Below are positions 52,336 through 64,000 of a stretch of DNA of 64,000 bases, piece after piece (the stretch's first letter is position 1; every line of letters starts with the position of its first letter). The notes below the pieces were generated by a model. That model saw only the letters and a list, made by a program, of their open reading frames with translations, was not told the DNA's origin and did no database searches. The DNA is from Dermatemys mawii (taxonomy: Eukaryota > Chordata > Testudines > Dermatemydidae), in NCBI GenBank assembly GCA_007922305.1, contig ML677358.1:13099343-13163342 (forward strand), in the 5' to 3' direction. Both the position numbers and the translations under genes were made by a program.

Positions 52336-53029
52336 CATAATATAAATACATAACAACAAAGATAAGATGGTGCTACTATATTAATATATTGATATACCAT
52401 GTGCCTGTCTGAAGTACAATCCTTGTTGTTAGAAGTTTCTGGAATAAAGAGACTGTTCAGCTGTTTTGTGCTGGGGTGCTGTCCCTAACTGCAAATATAA
52501 TGGCCCAGAACTTCTAATGGGAATTAGGTGCCTAAATATTTTGGGTTGTTGGTGTCCATACCCCTTCCTTTTGTTATTCATATTCTCCAGTTCCAGGATC
52601 AAATCTGATTGCAAATGCAATTACCCATGTAAGCTTCCTGCATTAAGCCATGTGAGGACAAAAAAACCACTGCCAGCAGAGAGAGATTGTATCTATTCAT
52701 AGAAATGTAAATCTATCTGAAAAAGCAATGATGTGGATACGTTTTCTACAACTCATGGACATTTTACATAATAAAGAAATACAATGAGAAATATACTCAA
52801 GATTTTTTTAAAACAACTTTTCATTCTTTGTGCCCAACTTGACTTGTCCTATTGAATTTCTGTACATACAAGCACAATCTCCCAGGTGGAAAATTAGGTG
52901 ACATTATTATTGTTAATTATTTGTTTCCAATATTGCCCATTATTTTTTTTTTAAAAAAAATGGGCTGAGCTGCAGTGATTGGATGATCTGGGTCCACTTA
53001 AACAAGCTTGAGAACGAATTATTGGCACT

Positions 53030-53245
53030 TAATCCCCAATGGGATTAAGGCCAGCCAGGCGCGGAAGGAGGGGAGTACACCCTAATGCAGGGCAGAGCTC
53101 TGGGGGGCCGGGGCTCCTCTCAGGGAGCAGAAGTGTGTCTGGCTCCCCACAAAGCCAAACACGCTGCCCCGCCTCTTCCCCCCCACCCCCCGAAGCTCTG
53201 CCCTCCATTAGGGTGTACCTGGGCACACCCAGCACACCCCGTGCA
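53030..53245. mobile_element. GC-rich DNA element with 25-base inverted repeats
   Basis: Left arm 53075-53099 (GTACACCCTAATGCAGGGC then AGAGCT) pairs with right arm 53194-53218 at 24 of 25 positions. The 94-base loop is C-rich. Phrases GGGCACACCCAGCACACCCC and CACATGCCTATG follow it. I infer a non-autonomous DNA element. Confidence 0.5.
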
Positions 53246-53339
53246 CATGCCTATGACTGTAGAAGTGTTAGCTGCCCCCTTCACTTTAACTGGTCTCTTG
53301 TATGTTACAAGTTGCAACATGTGTTAAGCCTTTATCTTT

Positions 53340-53465
53340 TCCACCCTTGTATTTATCTGTGAGTATCTTTTCCAGATCACCCAAAGAGCTCTGTGTAAGC
53401 TTGAAAGCCTGTCTCTTTCACCCACAGAAGTTGGACCAATGAAAGGTATTACCTCACCCACCTTC
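53340..53465 (+). mobile_element. PLE tail, single copy
   Basis: AAGAGCTCTGTGTAAGCTTG, AAAGCCTGTCTCTTTCACCC, ACAGAAGTTGGACCAATGAA, AGGTATTACCTCACCCACCT and TCTGTTTCCAG are the same tail family found as an inverted pair at 34588-34766. Confidence 0.65.
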
Positions 53466-53514
53466 TGTTTCCAGAATTAGTCAAAATACAAGTTACTGGT
53501 CTCAATACAGGAAT

Positions 53515-53600
53515 AACTGGATGAAATTCTTTGCCCTCTATTATATAGGAGATACTAGCTGATCTAATGGTTCCTTCTGGCCTTAAATATCTATGAAAAG
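53515..53600 (+). mobile_element. CR1 LINE 3' end fragment
   Basis: GATACTAGCTGATCTAATGG, TTCCTTCTGGCCTTAAATAT and CTATGAA are a CR1 3' terminus in plus orientation. Confidence 0.6.
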
Positions 53601-53624
53601 AACCCCATTGCAGTAGGCATACAA

Positions 53625-53700
53625 CCACACAGTAAGAGCACAGGCCCTGCCACCAAAAAGAGTTTACAATCTTGGTTAACAACAAGATGCAACAGGTTGA
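53625..53700 (+). mobile_element. L2-like 3'-end repeat fragment
   Basis: CAGTAAGAGCACAGGCCCTG, CCACCAAAAAGAGTTTACAA and TCTTGGTTAACAACAAG match the right part of the family seen at 44030. Confidence 0.35.
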
Positions 53701-54648
53701 TGACACAAACAGAAGGGGAGAATGCCTGTTTTGGTACCCCTTCTTTTCTCTGCTGCTCCAAAAAGGAGTTGTTCCTATGATAAAGACAGCCTTATATGTG
53801 GCTAATGAATGCAGTAAACATATTCTGCAGGCTCCCATCGGCTCCAACTCCTGGGGCACTTTGAAGTTTTTGGACATTAAGTTGATCAGAATCCATGGCT
53901 CAACTTGAAAATTCATTCTTTGCTCTAAACTTAGTTGACAGTTTCAGGCTGACAGGTAAACAACCCTAAAGGGAATTCTTCACCAGGGTTTGAATATCTG
54001 TCAAACAGCCTATTGCAGACCTATTTCATAGGGCATTCCTGCATGAAAATGTTGGTGTTAATCTTTTATAGCAATCAGAAGTAACTATTTAGCAATCACT
54101 CAAAACCTCATGAGATTTACTATGAAATCTTGTGGCAACCTTATTTTCGTTCTCTATTACGGCAAACTGTAGTTACTGTGAAATTTGACAGTAAATCTTA
54201 TAAGCTTTTTAGGAAAGCTAGACCAGCTTGGCAATGGCTACAAGTCACGTCCTGTTTACTTTGCACAAAGATAGGTGTAATAAAAAATGGCAAAACAAAG
54301 GCTACTAAATATGATACTGAGAAATGGTTTCTCTTTCCAGTGCTTGGCAGGGCAAGGGAGACAGTCTCTGAGGGTCTGATCTGCTTTGGCATGATATGAC
54401 ACAGAGAGATTGTGCTGATGTCGTTGATGACAGGCAGTTTTAACGGTGGCACTGGCAAATCAGTCTCTGATCTGTTGTTGCTGTTGTTTTTATGGACTGT
54501 GATGCTGTCCTTGGGAGTGGCGTCTGTTTTTTCCCCCATGTATGTGTTTAAATCAAAATAAAATAATGATTTCTAGGAGGCATGACAGGATGGTCAGCCC
54601 CCCACCTGCAAAGGCCCTTTAAGGGCTTGAAAGGTCCAATCGACATCT

Positions 54649-54671
54649 AGAGAGAGAGAGAGAGAGAGAGA
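54649..54671 (+). repeat. GA dinucleotide microsatellite
   Basis: An uninterrupted AG/GA run of about 11 units lies within the GC-rich repeat at 54570-55640. Confidence 0.9.
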
Positions 54672-55418
54672 CCTAAGGGAACAGGGATAGAGAGGAAGCA
54701 GCCCTGGGAATGAATAAAGCTTGGAAATCCTGTTACTGTACCTTTAAAGGCCAGGGGCCAGGACCTTACAGAGAGAGTGGGGCATGGCTCCCCTTTCACC
54801 CCACTAATTGGGAAGGATTGGAAGAAGGGGGCCAGCATAAAGGCTGCCTCTTCCCTCACAGCAGGGAGACACTGGCAGGAGAAGACTGGCCTGCTGAAGG
54901 AAGCTCACAAAAGCCTAGTAGCTGACCCAAGGCACAACCCCAATGCCAGGAGGAGGGCTGTAGGGAACTTCAGTCTGGACATGAGAGATATGGATTGCTC
55001 TAAACGCTCACAATCCAGCCCAGCATCTGCACAGCAGGGCAGGAAATGGTCTTCAGGGAAGTCTCTCCGTAGCTGGCTAAGAAGAAGCTGGAAAGAACCA
55101 CACAGGCCAGGGGGAGAGGGGGCAATGGGGGAGGATAGCATTGTCCAGATGTCTGGTGAAGACGTCAAGGGAGAAGGCAGAAGCAGTCCAAGGAAGGGTA
55201 GAGTGATTAGTCCTTATCCACCTAAAAGAGGGTCCATGGGCTGGAACCCAGAGGAGAACAAAGAGGAAGATAAGAGTACTAGAAATGGATGAGCCCAAGA
55301 ACTACAAGTCCCGATGGTAGTTGAAGGACAGGCTTAAAGGACATTAGACTTTGGATTTTCTCATTTTGGACACTGCAGCTAGAGCCAAATGGGGAAGTTA
55401 CCCAGACAGAGGGTATGG

Positions 55419-55544
55419 TAGGGTGACCAGATAGCAAGTGTAAAAAACCTGGGACAAGGGTTGGGGGGTAATAGATGCCTATATAAGAAAAAGCCCACAA
55501 AATTGGGAGTGTCCCTATAAAATCGGGACATCTGGTCACCCCTA
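55419..55544 (-). mobile_element. Small hAT element with TAGGGTGACCAGAT ends and 8-bp target duplication
   Basis: It begins TAGGGTGACCAGATAGC and ends ACATCTGGTCACCCCTA. The flanks are GGGTATGG (55411-55418) and GGGCATGG (55545-55552), an 8-base duplication with one change. It is the reverse orientation of the copy at 25521-25644, with GGGGGTAATAGATGCCTATA and CCCTATAAAATCGGGACATC inside. Confidence 0.85.
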
Positions 55545-58224
55545 GGGCATGGCCACTTAAAACAACAGGCCATTGTGGAATGAGCGTGGATAAAGGCACA
55601 CTTGACTGAAAGAACTCCTGCAATATCATGTCCAGACTTTAGGGGGTGCTCTGGAGGTGAGAGCCTTGACTATGCATAACATCTACACATACCTGCCATG
55701 AATAATCCTGCAAAGCAGCATGAGATGATCCTAGCTCTCTGTGTTTACTAACCTTTGCAGCCAGTTGCTTGCTGGATTCTTAATAAGGAAAAGAAAAGTG
55801 AAATAATAATGTCCCTTAATGCCCTAAACACACTCACTGAAGTTCTCCAATAGGTCACTTTGAAGACAAGCCATCCAATGCCGTTAGCCTTTCCTTGGAG
55901 CATGAATTCTTCACAGCCAATCTCATCTTTGCTCCCCAAGTGGTATCCTCTCCAAGACAATGATGGGAGTTCAGTACCTCTCAGTTCAAGACAGGCATTC
56001 AGTACCTCTCAGGATCTTGTTCAACGTCCTTCCTGTGGGACAGTGAACACCCCTCTCCAGCAGGCAGCATGGTCCCAATAGATGACACTGCCCCACACTG
56101 TTGTTCACAAGTCATACAGAGCACTTGTCACAGTGACTACCAGATCTCTTGCCCTCCTACTTAGTATCTTTTCCTAGTTGATTATCCTGCTGCTGTTAAA
56201 GATGCCTCCTTTTGATTCACTAATTTGATCATTATGCATCTTACTGTCACAGTCCAACGGATGGTAAACGCCTACTTCATTTGTTTATATTATTTCTACT
56301 CCTCCTCCCCGCCAAATTATGTTTAAATCAGAATAAACAAAAGATCCAAAATAAACAACACCTATATCTGGTAACAGGGAAAATAAATGAGAAGCAGAAG
56401 CACCTGTAATAAATCAGTGATTTGTCAATGGCGGGTTGAGGCTGCGTTTTATCACACTGGTCCACTAACCTCAGACTTGACATTTCAACTTTCATGAACT
56501 GCACCAGAAATTTTAGTGTTAGACCATCACATTCCTGCTCTGGTAATTATCGAGTGTCAAGAAACGAGAGAAGGGGAAAAAGAACAAAATAAGAGTCTGA
56601 ACTGCCTCTTCACATTTCCCACAAGCCACCTTCCACATAGCCACCCATGGTGTGCGGTTTGTGCACTAACATTCCAAAAGTTACCTCAGACTGCACCATA
56701 TTTTAGTAAATTATCCCAAGGTCTCTCTATGATGTGCTCATTTGCAGCAACTTCTGCCTATCTGAATACCAGCCACTAATTATCTGTGCCAATTTTTGCC
56801 ATCTCCCCAGAGTAGACTCTTAACACTTGCAAGAAATAACAAACAACCTCTTCTGGAAACGTTCACTTTGTGCCTACTTGGAAAAATCCACGTTAGAGAA
56901 AGTAAAACAGCCATTTTGCACAGCACAGAGCAAAACCCAACACAGGCAGCCTGAAAGGGAAATACCGCCTCACATAGGCATAGTCACAGTTTGAGACATG
57001 TGGGTAGGACAAGCCATTGCAATTTATTTTTAAACATATAAGTTCCACATTCTGATTGTCCAATTGACTTTTAAAAATGCAGCTCGTTTTCCTCTGCCGA
57101 CAGCTTAGTAATAAGAACAACAGTAACATGGTGCAAAATGCCTCTCGTGAAACAACAAGCCACCAAGATCAGCATTTCTGACTCAGTGGATCTGATGCTA
57201 GTATTTATAGGCATGCTCCTGAAGAAACCCTGAGTTAAGCTTCCTGTCACTTCAACCGAGCTGCTATACACTGCAGATCTGCTCTGTTGCTGAGCAAGCT
57301 GGCTCATGTTTACTGCTGGATCTAAAGAAGGCAAAGTACCATACTCAGGTATCCTTTACAGATACATAACTTGCACAACCCTCTAGCTGCTTCTTGAGCC
57401 AAGCCTTTTAAATTACACTTAACATTTTTATAATCATCCCTATTACTTGCATGCTACCCATTTTAACTGTCCTCCATGAGCAACTGATCTCCAAATTAAG
57501 TGTGTTAAATTCTATGTTACATAAATTCTCATCTGTCCTCGCTGGGGAACTGAACATCAAATCAGTGAAATTGCCACCTACTTCCTTTGTAAAGACAGAC
57601 AAAAACAGCAGTTAACTTTTGCTCCTTATCCCATGATATAATTTCACTCATTTTTAAATAGCCCAATGGCTCTTTATTTTTGCTAGCTGGGCACATAGTT
57701 GCAATGTGTTTGGCTCAATTGCTAATCATTACTCTTTCTTAAATCTCTAACTTTTCTGTGTTTTTATAGGTCTGCTCTACCATCCTCCTTCCCACTTTCT
57801 TTGTATTTTGTTTTTAATGCCCTCTGTTTGTGTTTTTTTCTTTAAACTCCTACTTAACCACAACAGCCTCTTCATAATTCATGAATTTTCTTTTCATAGC
57901 ACGGTTTGCATTTGGACTCTTATGCTATATATCATGCATAAGAAAACAGGGCAAATCCGACAAGGTGAATTAAAATGGAAGAGAGGAGTTGAGAGGTGAA
58001 AGCAAATAGAAAAGTGTTCTAAACAAATCCTACACTGTGTACGAGTAAAATGCTACAGCGTTAAGGCCCTGGTCATAAAAGTATTCCCAAGCAAGACAGC
58101 ACTTAAGGATGTGCTTCGACCTAGGATTGTGACTGTTGCCCCATAATCCACAAATCAAGAGCAATTAAACAATTATGACAGCAGTTTTCTTTTTTGAGTT
58201 TCTGTGCAAATTCTTTAGTTTCAT

Positions 58225-58420
58225 TTTTTCATGGATAAGGCCAGAAGGGACCACTGTGATCACTGTCTGATCTGCATAACACCAGCCCTAGAACTGTGTG
58301 TGTGGCCCAGAACCTACTTGCAGATGGAAGAAAGGATTCTGTCCATATGAATCTCCATATAACTCTCACCTGCCATGCCCTTTTGCTCGGGTTCTGATCT
58401 TGGGATAAGAATTGTCCCAC
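58225..58420 (-). mobile_element. CR1-type LINE 3' end
   Basis: CATGGATAAGGCCAGAAGGG, ACCACTGTGATCACTGTCTG and ATCTGCATAACACCAGCCC are the reverse complement of the CR1 subfamily at 26082. The outer part is diverged. Confidence 0.55.
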
Positions 58421-61400
58421 AATGTTTTTTCCCCTATGGTCTTAAGCTCAGTGGTTCAGGGCTATTCTAGTTAACTTCTGCCAATGAGACACTTGAATGT
58501 TCAGTCCATACTGCAAAGCATGAGTAAATTAAAGAGAATTAGCACATTCAATGACTGAGACAGGTGACCTCGGCACTTTAAATGACATGTGCAAAAACCT
58601 CATTTGCAATTGTAATGGAATGAAAGGCCAAGCTGTGGTACAAGACTTGAATTACAACAATTTAATCTGATGCGTCGATGCTCTTTTTATAAAGCATGTA
58701 TTTTGCAGCAAGGGAAAATGAAATTTCATTACAGTGCAAACAAACAAACATAAAAAATCCTGCAAGTAATCAAATCTTGTAGTTCCCTACCACTGAAAAT
58801 AAGCAAAGAAATTCACATGATATGCCAGAGTTGATTAGAAGCACCTTTGAAAAATAACAAAGGTTATAAGCAAACATTTACTTTATAAATGCATTTTAGC
58901 TCTACTCATAGAACAAAAAATTCTGCTTACGTTTAGTTAACATTTCAAAAGCTGATCTATACATTTTAAAAGGAAAGAAGTCCTAACTAGATGATCATAA
59001 ACTGAAAATCACTCAACTAAACTTTTAAATGTTAAATACAATACAAATAAATAGAAATCTGATCATATTTTACAATGACCCGTATGACCATATGATCAAC
59101 TCCTGTTCCTCCTACACAATGAGCTGCTGCCGAGTAAAAGGATCTTTTACCTATACAATACTTCATAAATAATGAGCTGTCTTCAATTTTTGAAAAAGGA
59201 ACAGAAAAAACTTACAATTTTAATGGGGAAAAATGCATGTATCCTGACTTTCTTATGTGTTCTCAATCAGCTTGTTCTAATTCTACAGAATATTGTGACC
59301 AGAAAGCAGCAGTCAAAACAAAGCTATAACATGAGTTTAGTAACAGGAAAGGGATATGCATATCATATCATGAGTTCAGTTTTTACACTGATGTTGTAAT
59401 GTATAATACCCTTGGATAGTTGTGATAGTAGAATTTGAATCAGACCAGTCATAAGCTCTAATATTACTATTGGTTTGATCTTATTGCTAACCTTCTGTAA
59501 TAACAAGAGTAGCTGAAGATGAGTAAAGCTACTGTCCACGTGACTGCAAGAAGCTAATTCTAGGGAAGCAGAGAGTTCTTATAATATAAAATGATTACAG
59601 ACAAGTCCAGAAAGTAAAACCATTCTGTTCTCTAGCAAATGAACATGAGGTTAATTCCTAAGGTGTCTCAAAAACATTGCCAAAGTCTTTTTTCTTTCTT
59701 TCTTTTTTATATTTATACAAACAAAGAAAGTTTGGAACTCAGAATCTGTCAGGTGCTACAAAAGAAAAACTGATATAAATATTACTTTGTTCTATTAGGA
59801 TGTGTGGGTGTGAAATGTGGACCCTACAGACAACAGCTAATAAGTGAGGCTTTCAAAATGCATCACATATCACAAGTGTGTATCAGGAAAGGAGAGAAAT
59901 AATGAGAGAAAAAAGCAGTGTTTGGATACTCAAAACACTGTGGAGTGATTCTGGAGGAGGCAGATCTTGAAATTAAGGTTAAAACAATACAAACATAAAA
60001 GAGTGAGGGGGAAAGTGTATAGCTGTATCTCAGCAATAGTTCACTACCTCCAACAAAAAAATCAATGCAAACCACAGCCATGTGCTTCTCAAGCCATCAA
60101 GTCCAGGCCCTGGGAATGTGACTAACACATCAGTTTCAGGAAAAGTTAAAGTGAAAAATTTTCAAGGTGATCTCTGCAATGAAAAGCGCTTAAGATGTAG
60201 GGTTTTTTAAAAAACCTAAGATTAGCATAGCCTGGATATCTATGGGTTCACAAAGTACTGTGGATACCAACTGTAAATGTGATTTATTTTTTATTTCCCT
60301 CTCTGCCCCATCTATCTTCCTTTGGCATCATGGTCATTTCAGAACATGCATACAAGATTATTTATTAGTGGTGTCTGGGTCAGTTTCAGTGGTGTCTGAC
60401 TTCCCTGTAGAAGATGGAGGTACAGTTCCTCATCTTTTAGAATGGCTTGCTGTGTAATCAAATTGAGGTAATTTTTCTATGAAACAAGAAATACTGGTAC
60501 CAGATAGTATCGCTTACCATGTATTTAGGAACTATCTTAAAGGAGTGAAGTCACATCCAATTATTGCATCAAAAACCAAAGTTATATAGGCCTGATGCTC
60601 ATTTACATAAGGAAACTTTACAATGCTCTGGCAGCACAAACCATCCTTTAAATGGCCATAAATTATATTTATACTCCCTTTGAGGCCTCTGTAAAATGGC
60701 CTTAGGGTAAGTGAGAATTGGGCCCTTGGTCTAGAAAGTAAACTGAAGAATCTGGAAAGTGGATGTATAAAGTCAAATAATTTCTTCCATTTAAGCAAAA
60801 ATATAATAAAACCCTAAGTGAAAGAACTTTGTATTTTAATGAGATATGATCTAAATGGGGGAAATATCACTTGTTAGCACAAATACTTTTTTCCCAGTCA
60901 GATTCTTCTAATGACTTTTTAATATGAGACAAGGATATCAGCAAACTATTAGAATGATTTACTTGACTATACTGATATAACCAATATCAAACCTTGAGAT
61001 ATTCAAAAAATGTCAATAAACTATCTGAAGTGTTACTAAGCGTAGCTGAGGGTAAAAGGCTAGGCAAGTCTATAGTTATTAGAGAAATATAGACAATATT
61101 AAGGTAAAAGCAGAAGGTTGCCACAGGGCTCGAGACATTCACTGCCTTCTGAATTCTGCTTAGTGTATAAAGAATGTATAGCCCATAATCTGTTACTTCT
61201 CCATAATGAATGCAAAATCCCAAAGCCACCACCAATGAAACCACTTAATCCTTTACAGAAACATGATTTACATTAATCAAAAAACAGCTAGAGAACCCCA
61301 CCTGTAAGAACTATAGGCTGCCATTAATTAATACATTTGGATTGGGATGTACATGCTAAAACTGGTAAAACAGGATGACTTGCTTGGAATCCCATGCTTC

Positions 61401-61429
61401 TAAAGTGAGTTGGGGTTTTGATATAAATA

Positions 61430-61733
61430 TAGTAGACTCTCGATTATCCAGAATTGGGTTAACCAGGTTGTGGATTATCCAAGATGTCAAAAAAATACAC
61501 GTAACTTGCAGGGCCAGCTCTGGCTTTGTTTCTGCCCCAAGCAAAAAAAACCAAAAAACCAAAAAACACACCAGGGCGCAGGACAGCCAGTGAACCAACA
61601 CCCTCTCCCCCCAGCGCAGCGTGGCTGGTGAACCAACCCCCTCCTCATATTTCCTATGGATGGTGATTATCCTGGATTTTATTAACCAGGATTAATTTTT
61701 TCCCTATCATCCTGGATAATCGAGAGTCTACTG
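61430..61733. mobile_element. Tigger/pogo-like MITE with TA target duplication
   Basis: The left end reads TAGTAGACTCTCGATTATCC and the right end, reversed, reads CAGTAGACTCTCGATTATCC. They are 19 of 20 identical. TA lies immediately outside both ends (61428-61429 and 61734-61735), as for Tc1/mariner/pogo elements. Subterminal GGTTAACCAGG-type words are also mirrored. An A-rich tract with CCAAAAAACC repeats occupies the middle. No transposase is present. Confidence 0.8.
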
Positions 61734-61994
61734 TATTTGGTTCTGATCGTTCAAACCTGTACCATCTGGTCTATTCACCTAAAAGATTTGGCTGCAGCTA
61801 TTTTGCTTAAAGCTAAAAAGCCTTTCATCAAGTTAAACAGCTGATATAAGATTATGTGGGGCAAATTTAAAGACACTCTCGTTAATTAGCAGCTGTAAAT
61901 CTGAATATTTTATAAATATATGTACACACACATTTTATTTTACTCGATTCTCCCAGAAATTATTGCATAGATGAAGACTGTTTGTCTGTCAAAC

Positions 61995-62033
61995 ATAACA
62001 AAGGTCCCTTCCAGTTCTACAGTTCTATGATAA
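61995..62033 (+). mobile_element. CR1 LINE 3' terminal scrap
   Basis: AAGGTCCCTTCCAGTTCTAC followed by AGTTCTATGA is the last few dozen bases of a CR1 3' end. Confidence 0.5.
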
Positions 62034-62661
62034 GAGACATCAGTAATAATAATTACTGTGCACTTCTGTGTTTATGTAGTGTATCTCCAGGGTGCCTTTT
62101 AAACAATCTACCTAGAAATTAACATAGCTCCCTTTCTGTAGTATCTGAACATCTTAACTACTAATATATGTACCCTCCCAAAAACTTCTGCAAAGTAAGG
62201 CAGTATTATGATCCCAAATTTAAAATGATATAAATTCTGTGCATTATCCAATTAGTAAAAAAAAAATAACTTCACATAGTTAAATCACACGCATAAACAC
62301 TAATTATTTTCATACTTCTACTGGGAAGCTGCTCACTGCATCCTTGTCCAAGGATGTTCTCTATTGTTCTAGCTACACTATTCTTTTCAGTGAGAAGCTT
62401 TGAAAGGCTGAATCAACCCTCAAAAGGAATTCTTTCAAAGTTGTTGTGCAGAATAGCATTTACTTGGCTGACAAGTTTTATTCAATTATACAAGAAGAAA
62501 AGATATGAAAGGACCATAGTCAATAAAGACTTTCCTTGGCTTGAGTGCTCCACATACCCCCACAAGTCCCACACGATGTACTGTTTGGGGCTTGTGTAGT
62601 TCTATCTGGTCTTCTCCAGTGTGGCAGCTGGACAATGTATTTACTGAATCTGGCACTGATC

Positions 62662-63359
62662 CAGGGATGGGCAAACTATGGCCCACGGGCCACATCTGGC
62701 CCCTGGGCCGGTTCTGCCCAGCCCCGAGCTCCTGGCTGGGGAGGTTCCCCGCGTGCCTTCCCCTGCTGCCTCCCTCCCCCACAGCCTCATCCCGCCGTGC
62801 AGGCAGCACTCTGGCCCGTAGCTCCTGCCAGGCAGCGCTGAAGTGGCATGGCTGGCTCTGGTGGTGCTGTGCGCTCCTGCGGGGCAGTGTGGGGTAAGAG
62901 GGCCAGAGCCGGGGGATTGCATAAGGACCAGGAATTCCCAGGGGGCAGTCAGCAGGGGACAGCGATCGGGGTCAGTTGGATGGGGCGAAGGTTCTGTGTG
63001 AGGTGGGGAGGTGGACAGGGGATTGGATAGGCATGGGAGTCCCGAGGGTCTGCCAGGGGGTGGGGGTGTGGATAGGGGTCGGGACAGTAAGGGGACAGGG
63101 AGCAGTGGAAGTTGGCTGGGGTGCTGGGGGGACAGTTAGGGTAGAGGGTCTGGGGAGGGGGCAGTTAGGGGACAAGGAGCAGGGGGGGGTTGATAGGTGG
63201 GAGTTCTGAGGGGGGCAGTGAGGGGGCAGGAAGTGGGTGGGGGGTCAGATAGGGGGAGGGGCCAGGCTGTTTGGGGAGGCACAGCCTTCCCTACCTGGCC
63301 CTCCATACAATTTTGCAACCCTAAGGTGGCCCTCAGGCCAAACATTTTGTCCAACCCTG
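62662..63359. mobile_element. Non-autonomous hAT element, 698 bases, 8-bp target duplication
   Basis: It begins CAGGGATGGGCAAACTATGG and ends CATTTTGTCCAACCCTG. The flanks are CACTGATC (62654-62661) and CACTAATC (63360-63367), an 8-base duplication with one change. The interior is a GC-rich segment, then a G-rich tandem-like stretch (GGGGGCAGTNAGGGGACAGG style), then CGCAACCC-type closing words. I recognise it as a very abundant turtle hAT family. All long overlapping frames in this interval are compositional. Confidence 0.85.
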
Positions 63360-64000
63360 CACTAATCAATGCCCATAATTTCTTCCACTGTTTTCAGCTT
63401 TATAAAAAAAATGACATCACCAGCTCCTTTTACCCCATGCAGCTTCAACAGAAACCAGTCTCTCATGTTTAGGTGTTCTTCCCCCTTGGTTTACCAGATT
63501 ATGATTATTTTAGCTATATGCTTTCTTCTAGCATAAAGCTTCAAACTCAGTCCTATAACGTACTCAACCCTATACCACATTCTACTAGCGATGGGTGAAT
63601 TCCCCCAAACCTTCAGCGTATTTTAGAACGAAACTTCCCCCCGATCCTTTAAAGTTTCTGAAACATTCATGTGGCTTCTGTTGTGGTTTCTCTCTGGCTG
63701 TTTTGCATTTCTGATGTCCGCCCTGGATCAGAAATATCACAAGTTTTCCAGCTGGTGGGGCCTAATTCTCCTTTTACTTACTCTGGAGTAAATTGGGAGT
63801 GATTACATAGTAGCTCAATGGAGTTATGTCAGTGTTAACTAAGTGGAAGTAAGAGAAGAGTCAGGCTAGTAGCCTTCCACATTGCTAGAATGTTGTAACA
63901 TGATTACAAAGCAGAATAACACACGTTTCCAAAGTTTTGGGAGCCTTGAGGAGGAGAAGAGGGTTCAGTATCAGGTCAGGCAAAGATCACAACCCTAAAC

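Larger units (their letters stand above)
54570..55640. mobile_element. LTR-like or composite GC-rich repeat, interrupted by a hAT element
   Basis: GCAAAGGCCCTTTAAGGGCT, CTTTAAAGGCCAGGGGCC, GAACTACAAGTCCCGATGG and AGACTTTGGATTTTC resemble long repeats that I associate with turtle LTRs, but I could not find both ends. It contains a GA microsatellite (54649-54671) and a 171-codon plus-strand frame (54777-55292) of basic, serine-rich composition with no motif I recognise. A small hAT element splits it at 55419-55544. Confidence 0.35.
51529..64000 (-). other. ADAMTS2: ADAMTS2 intron upstream of the furin-site exon (partial)
   Basis: At least 12.5 kb of intron; the next prodomain exon is not seen before the window ends. 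The contents are listed separately (hAT, PLE tail, CR1, Tigger). In 52340-53030, 53940-54560, 55650-58220, 58430-61420 and 62040-62650 I see no exon and no repeat I can name. Near 63580-63900 there is a possible further DNA-element piece. Confidence 0.65.

Noticed and set aside
51795..52359. Long overlapping open frames on both strands (up to 181 and 152 codons)
   Set aside because: They lie in a GC-rich hAT-like repeat plus an L2-like piece; frames are open on both strands because of base composition and have no domain.
53449..53916. 155-codon minus-strand frame
   Set aside because: It runs through a PLE tail, a CR1 end and an L2-like piece; no protein family is recognised.
57071..57334. 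Possible upstream prodomain exon of ADAMTS2 on the minus strand
   Set aside because: The frame does not resemble the ADAMTS2 prodomain and no phase-compatible splice sites were found.
60204..60219. Short perfect palindrome GGTTTTTTAAAAAACC
   Set aside because: Low-complexity A/T palindrome that is expected by chance in AT-rich introns.
62486..63472. Many overlapping open frames at the right end
   Set aside because: All fall inside the 698-base GC-rich hAT element and are compositional.

Overview
This window is vertebrate nuclear DNA and most likely comes from a turtle. Two things point there. First, the minus strand carries ten clean exons of the procollagen N-proteinase gene ADAMTS2, separated by introns of 0.7 to about 13 kb. 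Second, the introns hold a repeat set that I associate with Testudines (from memory, not a search): CR1 LINE 3' ends, Penelope-like element (PLE) bodies and tails, several GC-rich hAT-type non-autonomous elements with 8-bp target-site duplications, and old MIR/L2-like pieces. There is no bacterial coding structure, CRISPR array, rRNA or tRNA gene that I can support.

The gene runs right to left. The exons are 51326-51528, 38847-38930, 25881-26037, 23181-23286, 21723-21866, 17757-17889, 14707-14820, 3948-4093, 3112-3287 and 886-1019. Spliced together they total 1397 bases and give one uninterrupted frame of 465 codons, and every intron has GT/AG ends. The protein segment runs from the end of the prodomain (furin site RKRYRR) through the M12B zinc metalloprotease domain (HETGHVLGMEHD, Met-turn SIMAP), the disintegrin-like domain and the first thrombospondin type 1 repeat, and into the Cys-rich domain. 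Exons for the signal peptide and most of the prodomain lie beyond position 64000. Those for the rest of the Cys-rich domain, the spacer, the later TSP1 repeats and the PLAC domain lie below position 1. No other gene is convincingly present.

Region by region: 1-4100 holds the three most downstream exons, packed with MITEs, plus a perfect 51-base stem-loop just upstream of an exon. 4100-14700 is a long intron with hAT, CR1 and MIR copies. 14700-26040 carries five metalloprotease and disintegrin exons, with a plus-strand PLE and a possible solo LTR between them. 26040-38850 is a repeat-rich intron. It has a minus-strand PLE relic, a compact endonuclease-plus-C-terminus non-LTR element with a 9-bp target duplication, and two fold-back PLE-tail units, one with a 12-bp target duplication. 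38930-51330 is another long intron with CR1, G-rich repeats and a pre-miRNA-sized hairpin. 51530-64000 is the upstream intron, with two clean hAT elements, one Tigger/pogo-like element and an LTR-like GC-rich tract.

I found no previously undescribed multi-gene system. The most interesting material is the architecture of the mobile elements (fold-back PLE tails, the truncated endonuclease element, perfect hairpins) and their closeness to ADAMTS2 splice sites.
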